Counted from the stretch's first letter, positions 48,668 to 57,740 are shown. The stretch is 64,000 nucleotides of DNA from Actinomadura opuntiae (GCF_030283205.1 NZ_JASNWF010000029.1:45178-109177); one strand, 5' to 3'. Notes: generated by a model from the letters alone, not told the origin. Numbers and translations: made by a program.

Positions 48668-49306
48668 CTACTCGGCCTCGGGGTCATCGGCGAGGATCCC
48701 GTAGAGCCGGCGGCGGGCGTCGTTGATGACGTCCAGCGCGCGCGCCTTCTGGGCGTCGCTGCCGACGGCCATGACCTGCTTCATGGCGCCGAGGAGCTGG
48801 CCGAACGCCTCGCGTTCGCGCAGCGCGTTCGCGCCGGCGGCCTCGGTGACCTCGTCCCAGGGGGCGGTGGTCTGCGCCGCGGCCTGCTCGCGGCCGGTGT
48901 CGGTGAGGGAGAACAGCCGCTTGCCGCCCTCCTCCCGGCTGGTGACCAGGTCCTCGTCCTCCAGCATCTGGAGGGTGGGGTAGACCGAGCCGGGGCTCGG
49001 CCGCCAGACGCCGCCGGTGCGCTCGTCCAGTTCCTGGATCATCTCGTAGCCGTGCATCGCCCGCTCGTCGAGCAGGGCGAGCAGTGCGGCGCGGACGTTG
49101 CCGCGCCGGGTGCGCCGACCGCGTCCGCGCCCGTGATGGCCGGGGCCGAAGCCGGGGCCGCCCGGACCGAAACCCGGGCCGCCGGGGCCCCATGGGCCGA
49201 ACGGATCACCGCGTCGCGCGCGTCCTTCGGGACCGCCCGGGCCACCGGGACCATCGGGACCACCGGGGCCGAAGGGTCCGCGCCTTCTCTTCGTGTGCTC
49301 ACGCAT
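48668..49306 (-). CDS. PadR-family transcriptional regulator with Gly/Pro-rich N-terminus
   Basis: 212 residues from ATG 49306 (GGAG six bases upstream; the ATG at 49312 is too close to it). Residues about 8-65 are collagen-like (GPGGPDGPGGPGG, GFGPGGPGFGPGHHGRGRG). The PadR winged helix follows (ALLDERAMHGYEMIQELDER, WRPSPGSVYPTLQMLEDEDL), then the dimerisation helices. Such Gly/Pro/His-rich leaders recur in actinobacterial PadR proteins; their role is unclear. A CGATATATCG palindrome upstream suggests autoregulation. Confidence 0.9.
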   Translation of the reverse strand: MREHTKRRRGPFGPGGPDGPGGPGGPEGRARRGDPFGPWGPGGPGFGPGGPGFGPGHHGRGRGRRTRRGNVRAALLALLDERAMHGYEMIQELDERTGGVWRPSPGSVYPTLQMLEDEDLVTSREEGGKRLFSLTDTGREQAAAQTTAPWDEVTEAAGANALREREAFGQLLGAMKQVMAVGSDAQKARALDVINDARRRLYGILADDPEAE

Positions 49307-49364
49307 CGCCATCTCCTTCGTTCAGGCCCGACCACGCCAGTCGTGATCGGTTGCGATGCATTAA

Positions 49365-49374
49365 CGATATATCG
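49365..49374. promoter_or_regulatory. PadR-type palindrome
   Basis: CGATATATCG, a perfect 10-bp palindrome in an AT-rich patch 59 bp upstream of padR. GCGATGCA is directly repeated on either side (49353-49360 and 49384-49391). It fits the ATAT-cored sites of PadR regulators. Confidence 0.6.
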
Positions 49375-49402
49375 GAATCGCTCGCGATGCAACAACCCGG
49401 TC

Positions 49403-50377
49403 TCAGCGCAGCCGGGGGAGGAGACCGGCGACCCGGTCGAGCTGCTCGTTGAGCGCGCCGAGACCGGTCGCGCCGAGCCGCAAGACGAGATGCCGGGCGC
49501 CCGCGGCCGTGTACCCCGACAGCCGCGCCGCGACCTCGTCCTCACCGCCGGTGGCCACGGCCTGGATCTGCCGCACCTGGTCCAGCGGCAGCCCGTAGTT
49601 GGCGAGGGCGAACCGCTCCAGCGTCCGGTTCCCCTCGACCGGGTCGTCCTCGACCAGGACGGACGCGAAGAGGGCCGGAGTCACCGCGTCCGGAGCGCGC
49701 CCGTGCTTCTCCGCAGCACGGTGGACGCCGGCCAAGGCGGTCTTGTAGTCGGCGGGATCAGGCGGATAGGGGAGCCAGCCGTCGTACATGCGCCCGGTGC
49801 GCGACAGCGCGGCAGGCGTGATGCCCGCCAACCAGATCGGCGGCCCGTCCTTGCGGAACGGCGCCGTCATGGTGGGCAGGTCGTCGAAGTGGAGCAGCTC
49901 GCCGTGGAACGAGGTCTTCTCCGGTTCGTGCCATAGCTGCCGCCACAGCGACACGGTCTCGTCCAACCGGGTGAACCGCTTCTCCCACGGAACCTCGGAC
50001 GCCGCGTACATCGGCTTGCCGAAGCGGCCCGGGAAGCCCGCCCCGACCGTCACGGTAAGGCGCCCTTGCGAGAGCAGGTCGAGCGACGCGAGCGTCTGCG
50101 CAGCCTGCACGGGACGGCGCAGGACCGCCATGAGCGCGGCCGTCCCGAGCGTGACGCGCTCGGTCACCGCCGCAGCGGCGGCCAGCATCGACAGCGCTTC
50201 GATACGCGACTCGGTGATGCCGTCGTTCACCCACAGGGAGTCGAAGCCGAGCCGTTCGGCGCGTGCGGCGAAAGCGATGAGGTCGCGCGGATCCGACCCG
50301 TCCCACTGGGCCTTCCCGATGGGGATGAGGACGCCGATACGGATGTCGTCGTTGTTCGCGGAGTTCATACGGTCCAT
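49403..50377 (-). CDS. LLM-class (probably F420-dependent) oxidoreductase
   Basis: 324 residues. Signatures AERLGFDSLWVNDGITESRI, LGTAALMAVLRRPVQAAQTL, SLDLLSQGRLTVTVGAGFPG and PPIWLAGITPAALSRTGRMY place it in the luciferase-like monooxygenase superfamily. It is paralogous to 33839-34780 but without a hydrolase partner. It is divergent from an XRE regulator, which may control it. Substrate unknown. Confidence 0.88.
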   Translation of the reverse strand: MDRMNSANNDDIRIGVLIPIGKAQWDGSDPRDLIAFAARAERLGFDSLWVNDGITESRIEALSMLAAAAAVTERVTLGTAALMAVLRRPVQAAQTLASLDLLSQGRLTVTVGAGFPGRFGKPMYAASEVPWEKRFTRLDETVSLWRQLWHEPEKTSFHGELLHFDDLPTMTAPFRKDGPPIWLAGITPAALSRTGRMYDGWLPYPPDPADYKTALAGVHRAAEKHGRAPDAVTPALFASVLVEDDPVEGNRTLERFALANYGLPLDQVRQIQAVATGGEDEVAARLSGYTAAGARHLVLRLGATGLGALNEQLDRVAGLLPRLR

Positions 50378-50413
50378 GGGCCGTCATCCTGCGAGGCCCT
50401 CGGAGTACCGGCA

Positions 50414-50429
50414 ATTCCCTGCGGGGAAT
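50414..50429. promoter_or_regulatory. Dyad between LLM gene and XRE regulator
   Basis: ATTCCC (50414-50419) and GGGAAT (50424-50429) with a 4-base spacer, 24 bp upstream of a TAGAAC element. Located where a repressor could control both divergent genes. Confidence 0.55.
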
Positions 50430-50465
50430 GGCAGAGGCACTGGTCCCGCGGCTAGAACTGCTGGT

Positions 50466-51257
50466 GTGAGCTTCCCTCAGGCGCTACGCGAGCGCCGCCG
50501 CCATCGCCGTCTCAGCCAGCTCGAACTCGCTTTGCGCGCCGGTACGACGCAGCGGCACGTCAGCTTCCTGGAGAGCGGCCGCTCCGAACCCGGACGGGCG
50601 ATGGTCGTCCGGCTGGCGGAATCGCTCGAACTGCCGCTGCGGGAGCGCAACGACCTGCTCACCGCCGCCGGCTACGCGCCCGTCTACCCGCGGACGCCCC
50701 TGGACGACCCCGCGCTCGCCCCCATCCGCACCGCGATCGAGCACGTCCTCGCCGCGCACATGCCGTACCCGGCTATCGTCGTCGACCGGTACGGCGACCT
50801 GGTCACCGCGAACGCGGCGTTCGGCGTCCTCACCGAGGGCATGGCGCCGGAACTGCTCGAACCGCCCGTCAACGCCTACCGGATCGCCCTGCATCCGGAC
50901 GGGCTCGCGCCGCGCGTCGCCAACTTCGCGGACTGGGCCCGGCACGTCCTGGACGCCCTGCGCGACACCGTCCAGCGCGACCCCGACGACCGGCTCGCCG
51001 CCCTGCACGCGGAGCTGACCGGGTACGTCGGCCCGCGCACCGAACCGGACGGCGCGCTCGGCTTCGCCGTCCCGCTGCACCTGCGGTCACCGGACGGCGA
51101 CCTGCGGCTCATGACGACGATCACCACGTTCGCCACGGCCACCGACGTCACGATCGCCGAGCTGAAGCTGGAGGCGTTCCTGCCGGTGGACGAGGCGACC
51201 GCGACCGTCCTGGCGGAACGGGCCGCGCGGCGGCCCGCCGCGCTCAGGGACCGGTGA
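50466..51257 (+). CDS. XRE-type regulator with MmyB-like ligand-binding domain
   Basis: 263 residues from GTG 50466; TAGAAC at 50453-50458 ends seven bases upstream, so it is probably leaderless. N-terminal helix-turn-helix (RRLSQLELALRAGTTQRHVS, FLESGRSEPGRAM) is followed by the MmyB-like ligand domain (PYPAIVVDRYGDLVTANAAF, DLRLMTTITTFATATDVTIA). Members of this group often sit beside and control short-chain or luciferase-like oxidoreductases, as here. It overlaps the convergent kinase gene by 14 bases. Confidence 0.92.
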   Translation: MSFPQALRERRRHRRLSQLELALRAGTTQRHVSFLESGRSEPGRAMVVRLAESLELPLRERNDLLTAAGYAPVYPRTPLDDPALAPIRTAIEHVLAAHMPYPAIVVDRYGDLVTANAAFGVLTEGMAPELLEPPVNAYRIALHPDGLAPRVANFADWARHVLDALRDTVQRDPDDRLAALHAELTGYVGPRTEPDGALGFAVPLHLRSPDGDLRLMTTITTFATATDVTIAELKLEAFLPVDEATATVLAERAARRPAALRDR

Positions 51258-53385
51258 CCTTCAGGTTGTCGAGGATGTCCTTGGTCGCGTTGCGGTTGTC
51301 GGTCTCCTTCACCCGGATCCACAGCCCGAACTTGCCCGACTTGTCCTTGAGGCCGACCTCGGTGACCGTCGGCGTCCCGCTCTTGCAGGCGGTGAACCGC
51401 GTGATGGTCCCGGTGAGCGCGCCGTCCGGAGTGGTGTAGTTCTGCGGCGGGTTCTTCGTGCACTGCGCGTGCAGCGCCGCCGTCGGCGGCGGCAGGTGGC
51501 CCGGCTGGACGTCGGTGGTCACGCCGATGAACACGCCCGGCCCGGCCCCGTTGCCGAGGAACAGCTGCTTGTTCGGCGTCGCGCGCAGCACCGGGCGCGG
51601 GCCCGCGTCGTTCAGGTGCACGGTCGTCGGCACCCAGGTCTGCTCCTGCTGCCTCGGCCACGTCTTCGGCACCGCGGTCTTGATCTTGCCGGACGGGTCG
51701 GCGACCGCCGCGAAGTCCTTCGGCACCTTCGGCGCCTTGCCGCCCCCGTCCTTCTTGCCGCCGCCGCCCGACAGCATGCTGAGCGACAGCCCGACGACCA
51801 GCGCCAGGACGAGCACCACCGCGGTGATGATCATCGGGGTGACGAACCTGCGCGGCGCGCCACCGCCGCCCCCCGTCCCACCGGGACCACCAGGACCGCC
51901 CGGACGGGACGCGCCTCCACCGCCGGCGCCCTTGAGCTTGCCGAGCAGACCGCCGCCTTTGCCCTTGCCCTGGCTCTGGCCGGGCCCCGGGGGCGGCTGG
52001 AAGCCGGTGGGCGGCGGGCCGAACTGCCCGCCCGGCCCCGGCCCCATCGGCGGCCCCTGCGGGCCGCCCTGCTGCTGCGGTGGCGGCTGCGTCGGGAACA
52101 CGGCCGTCTTGTTGTCGCCGCCCGTCTGCTGGTTCGGCGGAGGCGGCTGCTGCGCGGGCGAGTACGAGGCGGGACCGAACGCCCTCGTCCGGTCGTCGTC
52201 GGGGGAGGTCGGCGCCTCCGGGCGCCCGTGCGGGTCGCTGCGCCCGCCCGGGTCGTCCACGATCGTGTGCTCGCCGGCGCCCTGCGGCGGCCTGCCCTGG
52301 CCCGCCGGGACCTGCATCTCGGACGTGCGGATGTCGTCGGCGTCCTGCGTCTGGTCGAGCCGCGTCCGCGGCTCCGGCGGGACGCTGGCCGGCGCGGACG
52401 GCCCCTGCCCGGCGGCCATGGTCTGCCCCGGCCCGGGCGCCTGGGCGGGCGCGGGCGGACGGTCCTGCGGCGATCCGCCGTGGTAGTAATCCTGGATGGT
52501 CTCGTCCGGCTCGATCCGCGGCGCCGGCGGCGCGTACGAGGGGGCGGGGGAGTCCGCGGGGGCGGCGCTGGACCGGGTGGAGGACGGGGCGGAGGTCGGG
52601 CGCAGCGTCGACAGCGCCTCGGCGAACGCCTCGGCGGTCGGCCACCGCTTCTCCCGCTCCACCTCCAGCGCCCGCAGCACGACCTGGTCGAACGCCGGCG
52701 ACAGCCCCTCGCGCAGCTCGCTCGGCGGCGACTTCACCGGCGCCGGGCCGGGGGCCCGCCCGGTGAGCATGTGGTAGGTCAGCGCGCCGAGGCCGTACAC
52801 GTCGGCCCGCACGTCCAGGCCGCCGCCGAACCGCGCCTGCTCCGGCGACATGTAGCCGGGGGTGCCGACCGGCAGCGTGAACGCCCCGGACGCGTGCGCC
52901 AGCGCCTTGGCGAGCCCGAGGTCGGCGATCAGCAGCCTCTCGCCGCCGTCCGGCGTCGACTGGAACAGCACGTTCGACGGCTTGAGGTCGCGGTGGATCA
53001 CGCCGAGGGTGTTGATCACCTCGACGCCGTAGGCGATCTCCTCCGCCATCGCGACCGCCTCGCTGACCGGAAGTGGCCGCTCGCGCATCCGGTCGGCGAG
53101 CGTTCCGCGGTCGGCGTACGACATCACGAAGTAGGGTCGTCCGTCGGGGAGCTCGCCGATGTCGTGGACCCGCACCAGCCGCGCGGAGTCGGCGCGGCGC
53201 AGGATGCGCGCCTCCTCCAGGAAGCGGTTGCGCACGTCGAGGTCGTCGAGGAGGCTGCCGGACAGCACTTTTATCGCGACCTGGGAGGCCAGCGCGTCGT
53301 CGTGCCCCAGCCACACGGAGGCGAACGCCCCGGAACCCAGGACGCGATCGATTCGGTAACGGCCGACAGTAGGTGGGAAGGACAC
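51244..53385 (-). CDS. Membrane Ser/Thr protein kinase (PknB-like) with Pro/Gln-rich linker
   Basis: 713 residues from GTG 53385. The kinase domain spans about 1-265: invariant Lys39 (VAIKVL), catalytic loop VIHRDLKPSN (Asp133) and a metal-binding ADLGLAKAL in which DLG replaces DFG. A disordered linker rich in Pro, Gln and Gly (270-530) leads to one span (about 535-558, IITAVVLVLALVVGLSLSML). An extracellular domain of about 150 residues carries two Cys (HAQCTKNPP, RFTACKSGT). A CATGAT -10 six bases upstream suggests a leaderless start. It is divergent from an ECF sigma gene. Confidence 0.92.
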   Translation of the reverse strand: MSFPPTVGRYRIDRVLGSGAFASVWLGHDDALASQVAIKVLSGSLLDDLDVRNRFLEEARILRRADSARLVRVHDIGELPDGRPYFVMSYADRGTLADRMRERPLPVSEAVAMAEEIAYGVEVINTLGVIHRDLKPSNVLFQSTPDGGERLLIADLGLAKALAHASGAFTLPVGTPGYMSPEQARFGGGLDVRADVYGLGALTYHMLTGRAPGPAPVKSPPSELREGLSPAFDQVVLRALEVEREKRWPTAEAFAEALSTLRPTSAPSSTRSSAAPADSPAPSYAPPAPRIEPDETIQDYYHGGSPQDRPPAPAQAPGPGQTMAAGQGPSAPASVPPEPRTRLDQTQDADDIRTSEMQVPAGQGRPPQGAGEHTIVDDPGGRSDPHGRPEAPTSPDDDRTRAFGPASYSPAQQPPPPNQQTGGDNKTAVFPTQPPPQQQGGPQGPPMGPGPGGQFGPPPTGFQPPPGPGQSQGKGKGGGLLGKLKGAGGGGASRPGGPGGPGGTGGGGGAPRRFVTPMIITAVVLVLALVVGLSLSMLSGGGGKKDGGGKAPKVPKDFAAVADPSGKIKTAVPKTWPRQQEQTWVPTTVHLNDAGPRPVLRATPNKQLFLGNGAGPGVFIGVTTDVQPGHLPPPTAALHAQCTKNPPQNYTTPDGALTGTITRFTACKSGTPTVTEVGLKDKSGKFGLWIRVKETDNRNATKDILDNLKVTGP

Positions 53386-53441
53386 TCCCGTATCATGCCC
53401 AACAAACGGGGTGAGTGTGCGAACGAGCATTGAGGCACGGC

Positions 53442-53993
53442 ATGGCATTCGATGAGCGGACCGAAGAGCTGGCAGTCAAGGCCGCCCAGGGGGATCAGGC
53501 CGCCCTCAACGAGCTGCTGCGCAAGATCGAACCGGACGTGCTGCGGCACACCGCCCGGTTCCTGCCCTGCCGGCAGGACGCCGAGGAGGCCTGCCAGGAC
53601 GCGTTGCTGCAGGTCGCGCGGAACATCCACCGGTTCGAGGGGCGCTCGCGGTTCAGCACCTGGCTGCACGTCGTGGTGGCCAACTCCGCCCGCTCCACCT
53701 ACCGGTCGCTGAAGCGCCGCTCGGTCGAGCAGGCCGGCGAGCTGCCCCAGCAGCGCCCCGACCCGCACCGCACCAGCGTCATCGCCGGCTCCCGGGTCGA
53801 CATCCTGGACGCCATGGAGGACCTGGAGGCCCGCAAGCCGGACCTCATCCAGGCGCTCGTGCTCCGGGACGTCTCGCAGCTGGAGTACGCGGAGATCGCC
53901 GAGCAGCTGAAGCTGCCGCTCGGCACGGTGAAGTCGCGCATCCACGAGGCCCGCAAGCAGTTCCGGGAGACGCTCGGCGAGTCCTACACCTGA
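53442..53993 (+). CDS. ECF sigma factor next to a Ser/Thr kinase
   Basis: 183 residues from ATG 53442 (TTGAGG upstream). Region 2 (RQDAEEACQDALLQVARNIH, RFSTWLHVVVANSARSTYRS) and region 4 (LEYAEIAEQLKLPLGTVKSR) are intact. No anti-sigma gene is adjacent; the divergent neighbour is a transmembrane Ser/Thr kinase 56 bp away. Some ECF groups are activated by phosphorylation from a neighbouring kinase, so a kinase-sigma pair is a reasonable inference. Confidence 0.9.
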   Translation: MAFDERTEELAVKAAQGDQAALNELLRKIEPDVLRHTARFLPCRQDAEEACQDALLQVARNIHRFEGRSRFSTWLHVVVANSARSTYRSLKRRSVEQAGELPQQRPDPHRTSVIAGSRVDILDAMEDLEARKPDLIQALVLRDVSQLEYAEIAEQLKLPLGTVKSRIHEARKQFRETLGESYT

Positions 53994-54133
53994 CGCCTCG
54001 GCCTCCCCGCGCGGATGCCGCCCGCGCGGACGGCGCTTGCGCAGGTCGGCGCCCGTCAAGCATCGGTAATCGCGCGGCAACCGTGCGTTCAGTCGCCGGG
54101 TCCGGCGGCCCGCGCTCCGCCACGATGCGGTGC

Positions 54134-55180
54134 ATGTCATCCGGCCTCGAGACCCCGTCCGAACGACCGATCTTCGTCTTCGGCTGCCCGCGCTCAGGGA
54201 CGACGCTGCTGCGCCTGATGCTGCACTCGCATCCCCGCATCGCGCTCCCGACCGAGACGCGGCTCGTGCTCCCCGCCTATACGGCGCGGGCACAGTTCGG
54301 TGACCTCACGGACAGCGAGAACAGGCGCGCGCTCGCCGACTGGCTGACCGCCCGGCCGGCCACCCGGTTCCGCGACCTCGGCCTGGACGCCCGCGAGATC
54401 ACCGAGGAGATCGTCGCGGGGCCGCCCACCCTCGGCTCCGCCCTCGGGACCATCTTCCGCGCCTACGCCCGGCGGCACGGCAAGGCCCGCTGGGGCGACA
54501 AGCGGCCGAGCTACATCCGGCACGCCGGCGCGCTGCTGCGGATGTTCCCCGACGCCCAGTTCGTCCACCTCGTGCGCGACGGCCGGGACTGCATCGCCTC
54601 CCTCAAGGAGATGCCCTGGTACGACCAGGACCTCAACCACGCCATCTCCGTCTGGCGCGAGGCGATCGACACCGGGCGGCGGCTCGCCGTCCGCCTCGGC
54701 CCCGACTCCTTCTACGAGCTGCAGTACGAGCGGCTCGTCGCCGACCCCGCCGACGAGCTGCCCCGGCTCTGCGAGTTCCTCGGCGAGGACTACCACCCGG
54801 CCATGACGGCCCCGCAGTCCCTCGCGCAGCGGACCGTCCCGCCGCAGAAGAAGTGGCACGGCCTCACCCGCGACGCCGTCACCTCCACCCGCGTCGGATC
54901 GTGGGCGCAGCGGCTGGACGCCTGGGAGATCAGCCTCGCCGAGGCCGCGTTCGGCGAGCGGCTCGCCGAGTACGGCTACGAGCCCAGCGGGCTGCCCAAG
55001 CCGCCGCCCGCACGGCTCGCCCGCTTCGCCCGGACCGCCGCGCACCGCCGCATGGCGCAGCGCAAGGCCGACCTGCGCGAGCGCTGGCAGCGCCGGCACG
55101 AGCCGAACCCCGTCGACTGCCGCCTCCCCCCGATCCATGCGACCGCGACGACCGCCCCTCGGCAGGGCATGCCGAACTAG
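54134..55180 (+). CDS. PAPS-dependent sulfotransferase (Sulfotransfer_3 type)
   Basis: 348 residues from ATG 54134; ATG 54125 is an alternative. The 5'-phosphosulfate loop FVFGCPRSGTTLLRLMLHSH and the 3'-phosphate-binding VHLVRDGRDCIASLKEMPWY are canonical, with ELQYERLVADPADELPRLCE typical of the family. It is not closely related to the small sulfotransferase at 23497-24135. The basic C-terminal 60 residues (RMAQRKADLRERWQRRHEP) are an extension. Acceptor unknown. Confidence 0.9.
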   Translation: MSSGLETPSERPIFVFGCPRSGTTLLRLMLHSHPRIALPTETRLVLPAYTARAQFGDLTDSENRRALADWLTARPATRFRDLGLDAREITEEIVAGPPTLGSALGTIFRAYARRHGKARWGDKRPSYIRHAGALLRMFPDAQFVHLVRDGRDCIASLKEMPWYDQDLNHAISVWREAIDTGRRLAVRLGPDSFYELQYERLVADPADELPRLCEFLGEDYHPAMTAPQSLAQRTVPPQKKWHGLTRDAVTSTRVGSWAQRLDAWEISLAEAAFGERLAEYGYEPSGLPKPPPARLARFARTAAHRRMAQRKADLRERWQRRHEPNPVDCRLPPIHATATTAPRQGMPN

Positions 55181-55199
55181 CCGCCGGGCGAGGGACGGG

Positions 55200-56633
55200 T
55201 CAGTCGAGGGCGGCGAGCTGGTCGGCGAACCAGCGCCGCGGCGGGAGGGCGGTCGCGGCGGACGCGAGCCGGGCGCAGCGCTCGGCCCGCTGGTCGCGCG
55301 GCATCAGCAGCGCCTGGTGCAGCGCCTCAGCGGTCTGGGACACGTCGAACGGGTTCACCATAAGGGCGTCCTCCGACAGTTCCGCCGCGGCGCCCGCCTC
55401 GCGGGACAGCACCAGCGCGCACCCCCGCTCCGACAGGACGGGCCCCTCCTTCGCGACGAGGTTCATGCCGTCGCGGATCGGGTTCACCAGCAGCACGTCG
55501 GCCAGCCCGTACGCGGCGAGCGAACGCGGATAGTCGTCGTTGACCTGGAGGATGAGCGGCTCCCACGTCGCGGTGCCGAACTCCTCGGTGATCTGCTTGG
55601 CCAGCCGCTGCACGGCCGCGGTGTACTCGCGGTACTCGGGCAGGTCGTAACGCGACGGGTAGGCGAACGCGAGGTGCACCACCCGTCCGCGCCACTCCGG
55701 ATGGTTGACGAGCATCTCCCGGTAGGCGGCCAGCCCGCGCACGATGTTCTTCGACAGTTCCGTCCGGTCGATGCGGACGATGAGCTGGCGGTCGCCGACC
55801 TGGTCGCGCAGCGCGCGCGCTCGATCCGCCACGTCCTGCTGGGCCGCTCGCTCCCGCAGCGCCGTCCCGTCGACGCCGAGACCGTGCACGCCCACTCGCG
55901 TCGTACGCCCCGCGTCCGTGACGGTTCGGGCGGCGCGATCGACGCGCGCGCCGAGCACCGCCTCGCAGCAGTCGAGGAAGGCCGAGGCCCAGCGCTCGGT
56001 GAGGAACCCCGCGTGGTCCGCGCCGAGGATGCCCTGCAGTATCTGCGCGCCGATGTCGTCCGGGAGCAGGCGGAAGTACTCCGGCGGCGCCCACGGCGTG
56101 TGCGAGAAATGCACGATCTTCAGGTCGGGGCGCCGGTCGCGCAGCATCCGCGGCGCCAGCGACAGGTGGTAGTCCTGGATCGCCGCCTTGGCGCCCGGCG
56201 CCGCGTCGCGCGCCAGCGCGTCGGCGAACGCCGCGTTGTACGCCTCGTACGACTGCCAGTCCCTGCGTGCGCGCGCGTCGAAATGCGGGCTGCGCGGGGT
56301 GTCGTACAGCAGGTGGTGGACGAACCACAGCGTCGAGTTCGCGACCGCGTTGTACGCGCGGTGGAACGTGGCCGCCGGGATGTCCAGCATCCGGACGGCC
56401 GCGCCGCCCGTGTCGTGCCCGGCGAGGTCGATCCGCCCGTCGGGAGCGCGCCGCGCCGCCGTCCGGTCGGCCTCGCCGAGGCTCGCGCACACCCACAGCA
56501 CGTCCTGCCCGGACGCCACGCCGGCGAGGCCCGACACGAGGCCGCCGCCGCCCCGCCGCATCGTCAGCGTGCCGTCGCCGGACAGCGAGAACGACACCGG
56601 GCCGCGGTTGGACGCCACCACCACTTGGCTCAT
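55200..56633 (-). CDS. otsA: Trehalose-6-phosphate synthase (GT20)
   Basis: 477 residues. GT20 features: VVVASNRGPVSF at the N-terminus, the acceptor/donor region QDYHLSLAPRMLRDRRPDLK and FSHTPWAPPEYFRLLPDDI, RIDRTELSKNIVRGL, and the UDP-glucose-binding VNPIRDGMNLVAKEGPVLSE. It joins UDP-glucose and glucose 6-phosphate; OtsB at 46128-46955 would complete trehalose synthesis. The N-terminal loop is GPVSFSLSG rather than the longer E. coli type. It converges with the sulfotransferase gene. Confidence 0.92.
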   Translation of the reverse strand: MSQVVVASNRGPVSFSLSGDGTLTMRRGGGGLVSGLAGVASGQDVLWVCASLGEADRTAARRAPDGRIDLAGHDTGGAAVRMLDIPAATFHRAYNAVANSTLWFVHHLLYDTPRSPHFDARARRDWQSYEAYNAAFADALARDAAPGAKAAIQDYHLSLAPRMLRDRRPDLKIVHFSHTPWAPPEYFRLLPDDIGAQILQGILGADHAGFLTERWASAFLDCCEAVLGARVDRAARTVTDAGRTTRVGVHGLGVDGTALRERAAQQDVADRARALRDQVGDRQLIVRIDRTELSKNIVRGLAAYREMLVNHPEWRGRVVHLAFAYPSRYDLPEYREYTAAVQRLAKQITEEFGTATWEPLILQVNDDYPRSLAAYGLADVLLVNPIRDGMNLVAKEGPVLSERGCALVLSREAGAAAELSEDALMVNPFDVSQTAEALHQALLMPRDQRAERCARLASAATALPPRRWFADQLAALD

Positions 56634-56765
56634 ACCGGCAGGGTCTCAGTTGTGACGGGGGTGCTTCAAAGTGGCCCGGGGGAACAGTTCCGTCCTGCGA
56701 AGCAGGCACCCATGTGTACCGGTATCACCGTGGTTAGCGGGGTTCGCGCCGGGTACCCGGTCGGA

Positions 56766-57740
56766 ATGAGTCGGGCCGAGACGACCAAGACCGTCCTTGT
56801 CGCAGGGGCGGCGAACCTCCTCCTCGCCATCGCCAAGCTGATCGCCGGGGCACTGGCCGGTTCGAGCGCGATGCTCGCCGAAGGCGCGCACTCCGTGGCG
56901 GACACCATCAACCAGGGCTTCCTGCTGACCTCGCTGCGCCGCAGCGCGCGGCCGCCCGACCGCAGCCACCCGTTCGGGTACGGCAACGAACGCTACTTCT
57001 GGTCGCTGCTCGCCGCGTTCGGCATCTTCGTCGCCGGCGGCGGCTTCTCCATCTTCGAAGGCGTCCTCGCGATGACCGGGCACGGCGGCTCCGAGGGCAA
57101 CGTCTGGATCGCCTACGGCGTCCTCGCCCTCGGCGTGGTGCTGGAGGGCACGTCCTGGATCCGCGCGTTCACGCAGGCGCGTCGGGAGACCCGAGAGAAC
57201 GGCCGCGACATCGTCGACCACGTCCGCCGGTCACCCGACGTCACCTTCAAGGCCGCGCTGTTCGAGGACACCGCCGCCATGATCGGCCTCGCGTTCGCCG
57301 CCGCCGGGCTGGTGCTGCGGCAGATCACCGGGTCGGAGTTCTGGGACGGCCTCGCCTCCGTCCTGATCGGCCTGCTGCTCGTCGTCGTCGCGTTCGTGCT
57401 CGGCCGCGACAGCATGGGCCTCATCATCGGCCGCGCCGCCGACCCCGCCGCGCTGCGCGAGATCCACGCCGAGATCGCCGCGGCGCCGGGCGTGACCGGC
57501 GTGGACGACCTGCTCACGATGCACTTCGGCCCGGACGAGCTGCTCGTCGCCGCCCGCGTCAACTTCTCCGACGACATCAGCGCCGACCAGGCCGAGGACG
57601 TCGCCGGCGAGATCGACCGGCGGCTCAAGGAGCGCGTCCCGATCGTCCGGCACGTCTTCCTCGACCCCACCCAGCGCACGCCCGCCGCGGACTCCGCGGA
57701 ACCGGCGGGCGCCCCGGACACCGCCGGCGAGCCGGCGTGA
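56766..57740 (+). CDS. Cation diffusion facilitator (CDF) family metal transporter
   Basis: 324 residues and six spans. The transport-site motif in helix 2 is AEGAHSVADTINQ (His and Asp spaced HxxxD) and in helix 5 LFEDTAAMIG. HPFGYGNERYFWSLLAAFGI and the cytoplasmic ferredoxin-like domain (residues about 215-300) complete the family plan. It exports divalent ions such as Zn, Fe or Mn in exchange for protons; the HD-ED site leaves the ion open. The gene is followed by the riboswitch of the next operon. Confidence 0.92.
   Translation: MSRAETTKTVLVAGAANLLLAIAKLIAGALAGSSAMLAEGAHSVADTINQGFLLTSLRRSARPPDRSHPFGYGNERYFWSLLAAFGIFVAGGGFSIFEGVLAMTGHGGSEGNVWIAYGVLALGVVLEGTSWIRAFTQARRETRENGRDIVDHVRRSPDVTFKAALFEDTAAMIGLAFAAAGLVLRQITGSEFWDGLASVLIGLLLVVVAFVLGRDSMGLIIGRAADPAALREIHAEIAAAPGVTGVDDLLTMHFGPDELLVAARVNFSDDISADQAEDVAGEIDRRLKERVPIVRHVFLDPTQRTPAADSAEPAGAPDTAGEPA

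Noticed and set aside
53415..53441. Nine-residue N-terminal extension of the kinase-linked ECF sigma
   Set aside because: ATG 53442 has GAGG at proper spacing and begins with the family-like MAFDERTEEL; the upstream GTG has no ribosome site.
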